A stretch of DNA of 64,000 nt from Effrenium voratum (Eukaryota > Sar > Dinophyceae > Suessiales > Symbiodiniaceae). The stretch spans positions 103,501 through 167,500 of the forward strand of contig CAUJNA010003505.1 in assembly GCA_963377175.1 (NCBI GenBank), in the 5' to 3' direction. Positions 1 to 9,557 of the stretch are shown in pieces. The notes beneath the pieces were generated by a model, which did not search any database, was not told the DNA's origin, and was given only the letters and a program-made list of their open reading frames with translations. The position numbers and the translations under genes are program-made. The number at the start of each line of letters is the position of its first letter. The first letter of the stretch is position 1.

Positions 1-659
1 AGAACGCCTTTTGAATTCTTGAAGCATGTTTCTGTGAAGGTGGGACAGTCCCCTTGCCGGAAATGGGTAGCACCTTTTGAAGTCTTGAAGCATGTTTCTG
101 TGAAGGTGGGACAGTCCCCTTGCCGGAAATGGGTGCCTTAGAACGCCTTTTGAAGTTTTGAAGCATGTTTCCGTGAAGGCGGCACAGTCCCCTTGCCGGA
201 AATGGGTGCCCTACAACGCCTTTTGAAGTCGTGAAGTATGTTTCTGTGAAGGCGGGACAGTCCCCCTGCCGGAAATGGGTGCCTTAGAGCGCCTTTCGAA
301 GTCTTGAAGCATGTTTCTGTGAAGGTGGGACAGTCCCCTTGCCGGAAATGGGTAACACCTTTTGAAGTCTTGAAGCATGTTTCTGTGAAGGTGGGACAGT
401 CCCCTTGCCGGAAATGGGTGCCGTAGAACGACTTTTCAAGTCTTGAAGCATGTTTCTGTGAAGGTGGGACAGTCCCCTTGCCGGAAATGGTTGCCTTAGA
501 ACGCCTTTTGAATTCTTGAAGCATGTTTCTGTGAAGGTGGGACAGTCCCCTTGCCGGAAATGGGTGCCTTAGAACGCCTTTTGAAGTCTTGAAGCATGTT
601 TTCCTTGCCGGAAATGGGTGCCTTAGAACGCCTTTTGAAGTCTTGAAGCATGTTTCTGG
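1..659. repeat. 73-bp minisatellite with higher-order structure
   Basis: Ten tandem copies of a unit containing GAAGCATGTTTCTGTGAAGG and CCTTGCCGGAAATGGGT. The anchor GAAGCATG (GAAGTATG once) occurs at 21, 87, 160, 233, 306, 372, 445, 518, 591 and 645, giving spacings of 66-73-73-73-66-73-73-73-54. The 66-bp units lack about 7 bp of the GCCTTAGAACG segment. Open frames on both strands across it are repeat translations, not genes. The array starts before the window edge. Confidence 0.95.
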
Positions 660-989
660 GTCCATTTTAATACCAATCGGTTTTGACTATGACTCAGTTG
701 GAGATGTGCAAGACTTGGAGGATTCTCCAGAAAACCCACCACTCAGAGGGTTGGTTTCTCAAGTTGGACACCTAGCCAGGTGGGTTTCCGCGAAACCCAC
801 CGCCAACAGGCTTTGAAAGGGTACCCTTTGAAAACACCAGACTGGGTACTCACTCGGGCGAAACCCTGGAAATTCTGCAATGGCAGTGGGATGGATTGTT
901 CCTTACTTTTTTCCCAAGAACCCCTCTGGGGTTGGGTTCTCGTTTAGTTGTCTAACCGCGAGGGAGCGAGGATCGGCAGGGGTTCGACC

Positions 990-1295
990 CAAAGTGTACC
1001 ATGTTTGCAGCGTGTAAACGCCACTGGCCGGGAAATGACCGAACAGGCGGCCTGCCGGCTGAATTGCCGGCAAGAACGGGACCGGTCCGAGTTTGCCGCA
1101 TACCGCAGGGCCGAGTTTGCAGCATACCGCGCAAGCGCCGCCAAGAACGTGACCGGTCTCAAGTGTGCCGAGTTTTGCCGAGTTTACCGCATACTGCAGG
1201 TGGTCGGGCTTCAAGTGTACCGAGTTTGCAGCATCCCGTGCAAGCGCCGCTGGCGGGGAAATGGCAGAACGAGCGGCTTGCCGGCTGAATTGCCG
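990..1295. repeat. Degenerate direct repeat, GC-rich
   Basis: Two related ~85-bp blocks (about 990-1075 and 1213-1295) share GTGTACC, GTTTGCAGC, the GGGAAATG box and the GCCGGCTGAATTGCCG end. Shorter copies of CCGAGTTTGC.GCATACCGC lie between them. Several overlapping frames are open here, which is what a GC-rich repeat produces; I see no gene. Confidence 0.7.
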
Positions 1296-1302
1296 TCCGT
1301 GC

Positions 1303-1540
1303 GCCGGTGGGATTTGGGAAAGCAGCGAGAACGAGCTGGGGTCATCCGTGTGCCGGTGGGATTTAGCTTGGCGGAGGCAACAGGAATTCAGGTGACCTCG
1401 GCGTGTGCCGGTGGGATTTGCTTCTGCGGGTGCAACCAGCGCGAGGTGACGGGAGGTGCTGGAGGCCGCGTGCCGGTGGGATTTGGTCCACAGAGGCGCG
1501 GCGATAACGAGGCGCGGTCGTCCGAATGCCGGTGGGATTT
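1303..1540 (+). repeat. Five spaced copies of GCCGGTGGGATTT
   Basis: The 13-mer GCCGGTGGGATTT occurs at 1303, 1352, 1407, 1472 and 1528, with unlike 36-52 bp sequence between copies. The spacing is 49, 55, 65 and 56 bp. The interrupted layout recalls a binding-site cluster or an eroded minisatellite; no function can be read from it. Confidence 0.8.
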
Positions 1541-1597
1541 GATATCAACTCAATAGGGAACACTTATTTTACAACATCGTGACTGAGGTGTTCCCAC

Positions 1598-2109
1598 TTG
1601 CCTCTTGTTGGAGAACTTCGTGTCAAGGCTCGGCCCAAGCATGTTGCGCCGAAGCCACGGGTGAAGGTGCTGCCTCTGGGCCGGGTTGTGGGCCCTAACC
1701 CGGCAAACTCCAGGCCAGCGCGCCCCAGACCAGAGGGCCCCAGGCCAAACGTGCCAGTGCTGGTGCCACCTCCACCACCGCCCCCGCGCTGAGGCCAAGG
1801 CCGCCGCCTGTGCCGCCGCAGCCTCACCACTATCGGCAGCAGCAGCAGCCGCTTCAGAAGCAGCAGCTGCAAGCAAAAGAAGTGCTGCTGGTGGAGGAGA
1901 TGGAGGAGATGGAGAAGGTGCAAGTGGAGGAGCAGGATGAGTGGCAGGGGGACAAGAAGGACAAGAAGGATGCAGCAATCTTCGTCCCGGTCCTGACCGC
2001 ATCCAGCAACGCAAGACAGCTGCGGGCTGTTTCCAAACCTGCTGCGCTTGCTGCTTCCAATCCTTGCTGGGACTGCCCTGATGAGTTTGTGTTCGGGTCC
2101 AATAAATAG
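1598..2109 (+). pseudogene. Pro-rich/acidic charged protein, frame broken
   Basis: A coding-like stretch runs in one frame from about 1598 (basic, Pro-rich, ending in a run of seven prolines before a stop near 1791). It resumes in another frame at about 1790 with more Pro-rich sequence, a Gln-rich stretch, an acidic Glu/Met/Val segment and a Lys/Asp segment, ending at the stop at 2107-2109. Pro-rich sequence on both sides of the frame change suggests one protein of roughly 165-170 aa with a small indel near 1785-1800. The first part has no good ATG. A low-complexity repeat without coding role is the alternative. Confidence 0.35.
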
Positions 2110-3110
2110 AAAAACATGTTTCCTTTATTTTTAGTATCTGATGCTGCATGCTGTGGGTGATATTTAGGCTAGTGGGAGTTGTGCCTGACAAGAGCCATGT
2201 TATTTCTCACCAGGTCTTTCCAAACCCAAACTGCACGCCAAACACTTCCTTTGATCTATTATCAATCTTTGGCATTCATTCTGTTCCCTTGGAGGCGTTG
2301 GCGACAAAGAAGGCGATTGGCATCGGCCGTGGCAAAGGCTACAACAGCATAGAGTTTGAGGTGCTGCGGTCAACAGCAATATTACTGGCAAGTAAACAAT
2401 GCCACTCAGTCAGGAAAGGTCGCAGAACCAGTCAGATTTGACCACTGCGCTGCGAGGGCTCATGTAATTCTGGCTCAGTGAAAAAGCCAGCTGTGGGGGA
2501 ACCGCTGCTCAACTTGTTCCACACTCTATGGCTTGCCAAAACCAACTGCTTATTTGGGGCAACAAAATTTGACTTCTGGCTTGACTTTTAGCTCTGCAGC
2601 AGGCTTCGTTGTTGGAACCATTGTGGGGCCGGGCGTTGAGGGCCTTCATTTGGGGGGGCACTGCGTGTTTTTCTTTTTGGGTGCATTCGCATTAAGTTCC
2701 ATTCCCGGTGGCATTGGAAGCTTGACATTTGGCATTAATTGAGGGCTTCCATTTTGGGGGGCGTATTCTGGTAGCAGGTGTGAGGCTGAGGGCTTTCACG
2801 TTTTTGGTAGCCTTGCAAGCTTAGGAAACTGACGAAATTACACGCCTGTTTTGCAAACTTGTTGTCGTAATTGAATTAATTGTCAGTCAAGGAAATCCCT
2901 TTACCTTGAACTCACGCCCTCCGCAACGGATGCAAATTGTGTCTAGGCAATAGCAGGTGGAACCACTGCTTGCCTTTTGCAAGTTTATGACTTCAAAAAC
3001 CAATGTATTCATTGAACTTGACCCCTGGGCCGTGTTGGCTCTTGAAATCGATGCACTTCCACATCCATAACCCCCAAGCCGATGCACTTGAGGCTTAGTA
3101 GGCGCAATCT
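2110..3110. other. Gene-free stretch
   Basis: No supported exon or RNA gene seen. The phrase GAGGGC(C/T)TTC, followed by T-rich sequence and G runs, recurs near 2638, 2742 and 2788, so it looks like eroded repeat. Confidence 0.5.
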
Positions 3111-3119
3111 CGATGACTT

Positions 3120-3440
3120 TGAACCCTTAAGCAACTGAAATCGATGCACTTTGGAGTCCATGGCCAAATCGAGGCACTTTGTTCGGGCATCACCCGAAAA
3201 TCAATGCAGTTCATGGCCCGCTAAATCGATGCACCACTTTGGGACACCACCCGAAAATCGATGCACTTTGGAGTTCATGGCCCGCTAAATCGATACTTTG
3301 GGACATCGCCCGAAAATCGATGCACTTTGGAGTTCATGGCCCGCTAAATCGATGCACCACTTTGGGACATCACCCGAAAATCGATGCACTTTGGAGTTCA
3401 TGACCCGCTAAATCGATGCACTTGGGGATAGAATTTGCGT
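3120..3440. repeat. ATCGATGCAC satellite
   Basis: Tandem units of about 57-64 bp with the order TTTGGGACATCACCCGAAAA, TCGATGCACTTTGGAGTTCA, TGGCCCGCTAAATCGATGCA. The CACCCG (once CGCCCG) anchors lie near 3191, 3248, 3307 and 3371. Eroded single copies (GTGCATTGATTT and relatives) continue to about 3760. The 74-aa open frame across it is repeat translation. Confidence 0.9.
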
Positions 3441-3903
3441 AATATCGATGCACCTTGAGTCGGAAAACCGATGGAATCGACGCACAGTGCATTGGTTTCT
3501 GTGAACTCTGAGGTTGCGGCCGGGCCAGCTGAGCTGCCGGCAGGCTGGATCTGGGAAACCCGGCTGTGCAGTTGACATTGTGCATTGATTTGTCTTGAAA
3601 AACCTAGACCTGAAATCAAGGTACTTTGCGCGGAAAAGTGCATTGATTTCCCACTCTGTAGCTACCTGTCATTGATTTCAAAGTTTAGACCAGGCTGATA
3701 GATCAATGACGTGCCTGAAAAGTCTGGAAGGTCAATGCACTTTACGGGGCGAAGCGCATTGGTTTAGGTTTCAGATGTTGGGAGTGAAATGCACGTGATT
3801 ATGTGTTGGACGCACGTCAGGTCAGCGCTTGCCTTCATTCCATTGCCATATTGAACATGATTCATAATCAGGAGCTGTTTGTGGACCAGGGTGTTGCTTG
3901 TAG

Positions 3904-4127
3904 CTGGGCTCATGGCGCAGTTGGCGCTGCCGGGCTGCGCTACTGAGAACAGAGTTCTTGTGCGAGCGCGTAAAAAGGTTCTCAAGGATGCCAAGGAGGA
4001 GGACGCAGGCCTGAGCAGCGCTGGATCTTCCCCCCCGAAGAAGTTTGTGACCGAGGTGGAGAAGAAGCTGAAACACATGAAGGGCGACACTTCCTTTCTG
4101 AAGGCATTCCCGGGCAAAAGCATCAAC
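3904..4127 (+). CDS. Candidate coding exon, Lys-rich protein
   Basis: Exon-like segment between an AG acceptor (GTTGCTTGTAG) and a GT donor (CATCAAC|GTATTT). It encodes a hydrophobic start (MAQLALPG, ATG at 3912) followed by strongly basic sequence with VRARKKVLKDAKEED and EKKLKHMKGD. It enters in phase 1 and leaves in phase 0. The frame stays open to 4451 if no splice is used (179 aa from the ATG), so a single-exon reading is also possible. The opposite strand is open too, but with poorer composition. It may belong to the 5' part of the nucleotidyltransferase gene or to another gene. Confidence 0.4.
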
Positions 4128-4784
4128 GTATTTACAAATTTTCGAAAACATCTTGAAACTGTGCAATTCCGGTTTATGCTGGTCAGGACCTTCGGACAAG
4201 TGCTTGGGAGACGCCCCTTTGCCGAACACAACCCGCAAGAGGCTCCGAGAAAACGTGACAAACCATGGCTCTTGCTCTGGTCCGATGCTTGCAGCTCAGT
4301 GCAAGGCTGCCACCTAAGAGCTTTTGCTGCTTGCAAAGACCCAATTGTCCGTGGAGCCATAATCCACGCAGCAGCAATAGCAGCATTGTCGGTCTGCCTG
4401 TGTTGCCCACGAGCTCCTGCCTGCAAACTGCTTCGGCAAGCAGTTCGCTGACAGTCATTCACAATATTTGTTCGCATCTTGGTTTTTGGGTTTCCCGGCT
4501 CTCCTTGTTTCAAGATCATGGAGTCCTCTTTGGATTGGAAGAAAACAGGAAGGGCAGCGGAGATCCCCTCAAAAGGCTGGTGTCGCCAAAACCACATGGC
4601 TTCCAGTTGGAAATGGGGCATCCACTTTCAGCTTCCCAAGCTGCTGGACGTTATATGCTTGTGGGAGAACCATTCAAGGCGTGATGAAACGAAGTAGACG
4701 AATCCACTCAGAAAGTGAGCTTTTAAGCCACTATACAAGGGGGTATATATCTGATCTCCCCAGTCAGGTGGAGAACAACCCTTT

Positions 4785-4832
4785 CTGTGATACCAAAGTG
4801 GGATTCGCATCACCATGACTACTTTGTCGCTT
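4785..4832. repeat. Dispersed repeat P3 (TGATACCAAAGTGGGATTC / ACTTTGTCGC)
   Basis: A short element pairing (T)GATACCAAAGTGG with GACAAAGTTGTCAT-like sequence. Related copies in either orientation lie near 5467, 12006-12036, 15712-15755, 47100-47160, 52490-52535 and 54328-54372. Copies are diverged, so the ends are uncertain. Confidence 0.6.
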
Positions 4833-4992
4833 CAGAAAATGGTTGCCCCCGTTCCCTCTCCAAGAACCATGTAATGCCCTTTAACTTGGGTGTCGCTGGG
4901 GATGGCCATGAACCCTCCAGTAATTTGGACAACAACAACCCTTACAAGGGTTCCTAGGAACCGCCATGACCACTGCGTACAACTACCGGAAG

Positions 4993-5130
4993 TGCTTCAT
5001 GGCACATTGATCCTCTCGAATCCCGCGTCGAGGCGATGACGCGCGCCCAAGCGCGATGGGACGAGATCGCAGTGCCCCTCTGCCCACACGAGCTCAAGGC
5101 AACCCCTCAACGCCTCGATCGGTTCGATGG
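4993..5130 (+). CDS. Candidate coding exon
   Basis: One frame reads clean, codon-biased protein sequence including SWHIDPLESRVEAMTRAQ and RWDEIAVPLCPHELKATP, while the other + frames give a stop or an Arg/Pro-rich string. The frame is closed by a stop at 4967, so the exon begins after that, probably at CCGGAAG|T (phase 2). It can end at CGATGG|GTTCGA (phase 2). GTTCGAGG-type short repeats follow. The product is not recognised. Confidence 0.45.
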
Positions 5131-5568
5131 GTTCGAGGGTTCGTGGGTTCGAGGGTTCGAGTCGTGATTTCCTGCCCAAGGCGGGGTGTTGTCCAGACAG
5201 GGATGTAATGCTCGGGAATTGCATGGGTTGTCGCAGATGGAGCATTTGGTTGCCATTTACAGTGATAGGAAGGGAACCCCTGTACAGGGATCAAATAGTT
5301 GTTTTGGCATGGCCCTTTTAGCATCACAGAAATGGCACAGGGTTGTTTGCTCAAAATATGGGAACACAAATGAGGGCTTCAGATAGGAGGCATCAACATG
5401 CAACAAGTCCTTGAATTGACCGGATCCAGCCAGGTGCATGCTTGTGGCAAATTTGGTACGGTGACTTTCTGTGATACCAAAAGAATCCCCATTGATCTTA
5501 TTGGATGATTCAAGCTGATGGATTTCCCCCAACCAGATTTCCTTTCAAAGGCGCACTGGGTCCCCATA

Positions 5569-5688
5569 CTGTGGGTGGACGAAGTCTTGCACCGCTTTGA
5601 AACCAAGGGAAACCATGGTTTGTTGGTATTTACAGGGAAGCATCATTCCAGGGTTTCTTAGGTGGTGCAGGATTTCGTCCATCCACAG
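5569..5688. mobile_element. Palindromic repeat P1, copy 1 (MITE-like)
   Basis: 120-bp element starting CTGTGGGTGGACGAAG and ending CTTCGTCC-type sequence (GATTTCGTCCATCCACAG), so the termini are inverted repeats of about 27 bp. The centre holds the ACCATGGTTTGTTGGTATTT phrase found in the other copies. It has no coding capacity. Confidence 0.85.
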
Positions 5689-6598
5689 TAGTTCCATGCG
5701 GCCGATGGCTTTAGCATTGGCACTTATCATGGCGTTCGCCGAATGTTGAGCCTTGCCAGGGTAGCTGGAGAGTGGGATCTTGGTATTTCCAGCGGATTTT
5801 CCCCAACGCGTTCGAACGATTTCCCTGGACGCGTTCCAGGAACCCTTCAATCCGGAACCCTTAAAAAGGTGGTGCAGGCAAAAGCCCGGGTTGGTGTCGC
5901 AAGCTTCACCCGATTGTTCCATGAGACTGAGTGATGTGAGGCTGAAATCCTTGAATATGTTTGTAAACAATCACAGAGGTGGACAAGGGGCTGGGGGCCT
6001 TTTTGAGAGGATAGTGGTCTTCCAGAACCCGGCCATCCGGACATGCTCACCCCATGTGCAACCATGCTGCCACGCATCCCCTGACCGCCGCAATGTATCT
6101 AGGGGCCCCTTCCTGGTCGGCAAAGGTAAGGGCCCTCCACAAACGACACTCTCTACCAAGAAGGGAGGGAACCCTCTGGCATGGAAGGAAACTGGGGCAA
6201 GAAGTCTTCCGAAAGGCGATTCGCCTTTTCGCCTTTCAACCTTCATTTTCCACGAAAAGGTGTGCCCCTGCAGATGAACAGAGGGACCCTTGTGCCCTGT
6301 TGTTTTCCTTCTGTTCGTCCGGGTCAGCGGGTCAAAAGGCAAATCCTCGATTCAAAGGGTTGACCCAAAGGGTGGTCAAGGGGAGATCCGATTTCAGCCA
6401 TACCCTTGTTTCACCCAGGGTCAAAAGCTAAAGCTTGGATCTATACCACTTGCTATTTTTTTGTTTGTTTACGCTGATTAATGAACCAATGGTACCATTT
6501 TGGGGTAGGTGCACCACCCAATTTAGGATGTTCACTGGCGGTACGGCATTTGACCCATAGCCATATGGCGCTCCCAGTCCACTTTTCGCCTCTCTCAG

Positions 6599-6715
6599 CT
6601 CTCTGCAAGGCGCCGGCCTTGCACCGACTGCTGGGCCACGAGCAGCTGCAAAAGCACATCTTCGGGGGCAAGGGCGCCAGAGCCTCGATCCTTCGAAGCG
6701 GACACCTGCATCAGA
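6599..6715 (+). CDS. Candidate coding exon
   Basis: After a CTCTCTCAG acceptor one frame encodes CKAPALHRLLGHEQLQKHIF followed by GGKGARASILRSGHLHQ. It enters in phase 1. It either leaves through a GA donor after CATCA (phase 2) or reads two more codons to a TGA at 6721-6723, which would make it a terminal exon. The product is not recognised. Confidence 0.35.
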
Positions 6716-6824
6716 TTTCTTGACTTGGCGGCTCCCAGCATCCCCTTAGCTTATTGTTTAATGGCCTGCGGCCTGGTTCCGCCGCCCCCACACACCTTAG
6801 AATTTCGGCCCGGGACGAGAGAAA

Positions 6825-7230
6825 GCACGCGTGCACAGACTCTGTCGCGGACACGAAGACAGACGCAGATACGTAGACAGACACAGACAGACACAAAGAC
6901 ACGCAGACAGACACGCAGCGGGGGGGAGGGTCTTCGCGGACACGAAGACAGACGCAGATGCGTAGACAGACACAGACAGAGCCAGACAGAGACAAAGAGA
7001 CACACACACACACAGACACGCAGGGGGGGACACGAAGACGGACGCAGATACGTAGACAGACACAGACAGACACAAAGAGACAGAGACAGACACGCAGGGG
7101 GTCTTCGCGGACACGAAGACAGACGCAGACAGACCCAGGCAGACACAAAGAGACACAGACAGACACGCAGGGGCAGGGGGGTCTTCGCAGACACGAAGAC
7201 AGACGCAGATACGTAGACAGACATAGACAG
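6825..7230. repeat. GACAGACACA microsatellite
   Basis: About 400 bp of AGACAGACACAGACAGACAC-type sequence, broken by G runs and a recurring TCTTCGCGGACACGAAGACA phrase. The Cys/Leu/Val or Arg/Thr/Gln open frames on both strands are repeat translations. Confidence 0.95.
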
Positions 7231-7434
7231 TCACAGGGGGGGGGGGCGGCGGAGGGGTGGGGGAAGACTACCCGAAGCCTAAGGGAAGAAGCCCGAAAGC
7301 ACAGGACACGCGATTGAGCCCGTCCTAACGCACGTTGTTTGGTCCCGAAACACCATCGGAAGACTGGGAAGAGAAGCAGGAAGACTACGGGAAGAAGCCG
7401 ACAGACCAAGGAAGATTACGGGAAGAAGCCGGAA

Positions 7435-7511
7435 GGAGGGGGGGGGGGAGGGGGGGGGAGAGGAGGGGGGGGGGGAGAGGAGGGGGGGGGGAGGGGGGGG
7501 GGGAAGGGGCC
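7435..7511. repeat. G/GA-rich tract
   Basis: Almost pure G with single A interruptions on the + strand. With the flanking tracts it forms about 800 bp of strong purine-strand asymmetry. Confidence 0.95.
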
Positions 7512-7616
7512 GGAATCCAGAGATCCAGAAATCCAGAAATCCAGAGATCCAGAGATCCAGAAATCCAGAAATCCAGAAATCCAGAGATCCAGAAATCCAG
7601 AAATCCAGAAATCCAG
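7512..7616. repeat. 8-bp ATCCAGAA/ATCCAGAG array
   Basis: About 13 tandem copies of ATCCAGA(A/G). An 8-bp unit cycles through all frames, which explains the Trp/Ile/Ser and Gln/Arg/Asn open frames seen here. Confidence 0.95.
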
Positions 7617-8527
7617 CCGACGTAGAAACCAGCCCCAAGAGCCGCCCCAAGGGACATATATATACATAATCATATTCACATTCAACTTACAGAAAGCATA
7701 TCAACAAAAGCAACACAGAACACACCGCCCCCATGCCGAAAGCATGGTCCATTCTGGACCAGGCATGGAGTCGGCGGATTGTTTTAGTGTTCAGTGGTAG
7801 TTTCCATTTAACCCACTAAAAGTTAAACTTTTAGCCGGGAATCTGAGGGCAGCCCAGTTGAGTGAGGCGAAGGACGGGAGATGTTTTGGGTTTTGGGCGC
7901 TTGTGGATGGGGGAAGCCGTGAGTCTGGGGTTTTGTAGGTTCAAGGCGAAGGTGTGTTGGTCTTTGCCTAGCCTTGGTACAAAATCTGGGGCAGTAGAAC
8001 ATATACTGTACACGCACACACACACATATGCATGTAGCCCCACTGAGAGAGTCGCATAAGGCGAACAAGGTGCGTGTCTGTGTAGTCTCCCAATGAATTC
8101 CCATTGGGGTACGTGACAATTGGGGTCCACCAGGAGAACTGACACGTGCCCTTGAATGTCTGTTTTGCCCTTAGATCGCCCTTGGTTGAACATAACGGCA
8201 ACCTAAAGCCCAGTTGAAACGAAAACGACTGACAACTACCCCACAATGAAAGGGCACCCCTAAACATGGTCGGGATTTTTCCGAATTGTAGCCTTCCCCG
8301 CTACTCACCCCTTGGGCCTCTCTCAGCATGCTCGGAACGCCAAAGAATCCCGATGCCCTCACAAAGTGCCCCCAGGTTGGAATGCGCTCATGTATCGCCA
8401 ATCGTTGTGTTTACCATTCGGAGTCATATAACCCCAACTTGAACAAAGCAAACCAAGAATATTCCAGGGGTTCTGTACAAATTTTGTTCCCACCCCCGAC
8501 CAGGTGCTGTTCGGTTGCGCCCCTGAG

Positions 8528-8619
8528 AGTACGACTCGCCAAGGTGGGCTCACAGGGAGATGGCAGCGCGCAGCTGGTGTGCAAATCCGCCACAGACCAG
8601 GCGCGGGCAGAGAATTCAG
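8528..8619 (+). CDS. Candidate coding exon
   Basis: Encodes VRLAKVGSQGDGSAQLV followed by CKSATDQARAENS between CCCTGAG and the donor GAATTCAG|GTTTCG. It enters in phase 2 and leaves in phase 1. The exit phase matches an upstream acceptor of the next exon (TTTTTCCCAG|GGGTC at 9436), so it may be part of the nucleotidyltransferase gene. The product cannot be identified from 30 residues. Confidence 0.3.
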
Positions 8620-8785
8620 GTTTCGGGGCGCTTGGGACGGTTGGGTGAATCAACGTCTCGCGCTTTCCTTTTCTGCGCACGGGGGCTATCCGCGCCAACC
8701 TGAAGCACAATAGAAGGGGAGAATCGGGAAACAGGACATCCGTGCGTCCAGCCGACACATGTCTTCCGCGTGTGCTGGGTGCCAC

Positions 8786-9120
8786 GCGTGCCATGAGTTT
8801 TTCACAGCTACATTTTATGCGTGCCGTGGTGCTTAAGCAACACTTTGCCTGTACACCAAAGTTGCATGTATACCATGCTGCGTGAACAGCAGCAGCATTT
8901 CGGGTGTGCCCGTGCCATGGTCATTGACCGCGAGCATTGCAATCGTGCCATGGTCATAAAACACTAAAGTTGCGCGTGCGTCATGGTAATTGAACACCAC
9001 AGCTTTGCATTCATCATGATCATTGAGACCAACATTTCACGTTTGCCATGGTCAGTGAACTGCAACATCTACGATTGCCTTGTCGTTGAACTCGATTGCA
9101 CAGGTGTCATGATTATTTGA
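8786..9120. repeat. Degenerate GTGCCATGGTCATTGA minisatellite
   Basis: Roughly ten eroded copies of (C)GTGCCATGGTCATTGAA spaced 30-46 bp apart (near 8786, 8820, 8866, 8911, 8946, 8979, 9012, 9047, 9077 and 9106). Confidence 0.75.
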
Positions 9121-9471
9121 CCCAACATACCACGTCCAGGGTCACTTGCCACCCTTCTCATTGTCAACTTTGGATCTTTCAGGCCCACAATTACTGGGGC
9201 CCGGGCCACGCCGATGCTGCCATGGTTCTTCCAGATTAGGAATGTCGGCCAGCCCTTCATTTTGAACGACTCAATACGTCAATACTCCTTTGGCGGATTT
9301 GCCCGGCCTCCCTCACTTCCCAAGTCTCCGGACTGTCCCTCAGTTTTCTTCCATTTGCTTGAGAATATTTGTTGTTTTCCCCTGTTGGTTTTAAATATCA
9401 CTACTGGAAATAGTTGTTTTCCTCCATTTTTCCCAGGGGTCTTAAGAAATGGAAGTCTTTGTTCTGCGCAG

Positions 9472-9557
9472 GAGGAGGCCATGACGATTGTGAAGTCCTT
9501 GGGGATGGAGCCTTTGAAACTCACCATCCCCAAGCCCGGGGCCTCAGACCTGGAAGG
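9472..9557 (+). CDS. Nucleotidyltransferase exon 1 of those placed
   Basis: Acceptor TTCTGCGCAG|GAG and donor GGAAGG|GTCTCA. Encodes [18 protein letters not shown] then [11 protein letters not shown], upstream of the catalytic domain. Phase 0 in, 2 out. An alternative start at 9437, after a better pyrimidine tract, keeps the same frame. Confidence 0.6.

Noticed and set aside
1303..1540. CRISPR-like repeat/spacer pattern
   Set aside because: Only a 13-bp repeat, unequal spacing, eukaryotic context and no cas genes.
3764..4621. 285-codon minus-strand open frame
   Set aside because: It spans unrelated sequence, with Cys/Ser/Leu-rich composition, and overlaps a better, Lys-rich plus-strand exon.
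5110..5170. tRNA-like GGTTCGA box
   Set aside because: GGTTCGA is repeated several times as GTTCGAGG units; no cloverleaf arms surround it.
7279..7685. Minus- and plus-strand proteins rich in Trp/Ile/Ser/Gly or Pro
   Set aside because: Generated by the ATCCAGA array and the G-rich tract.
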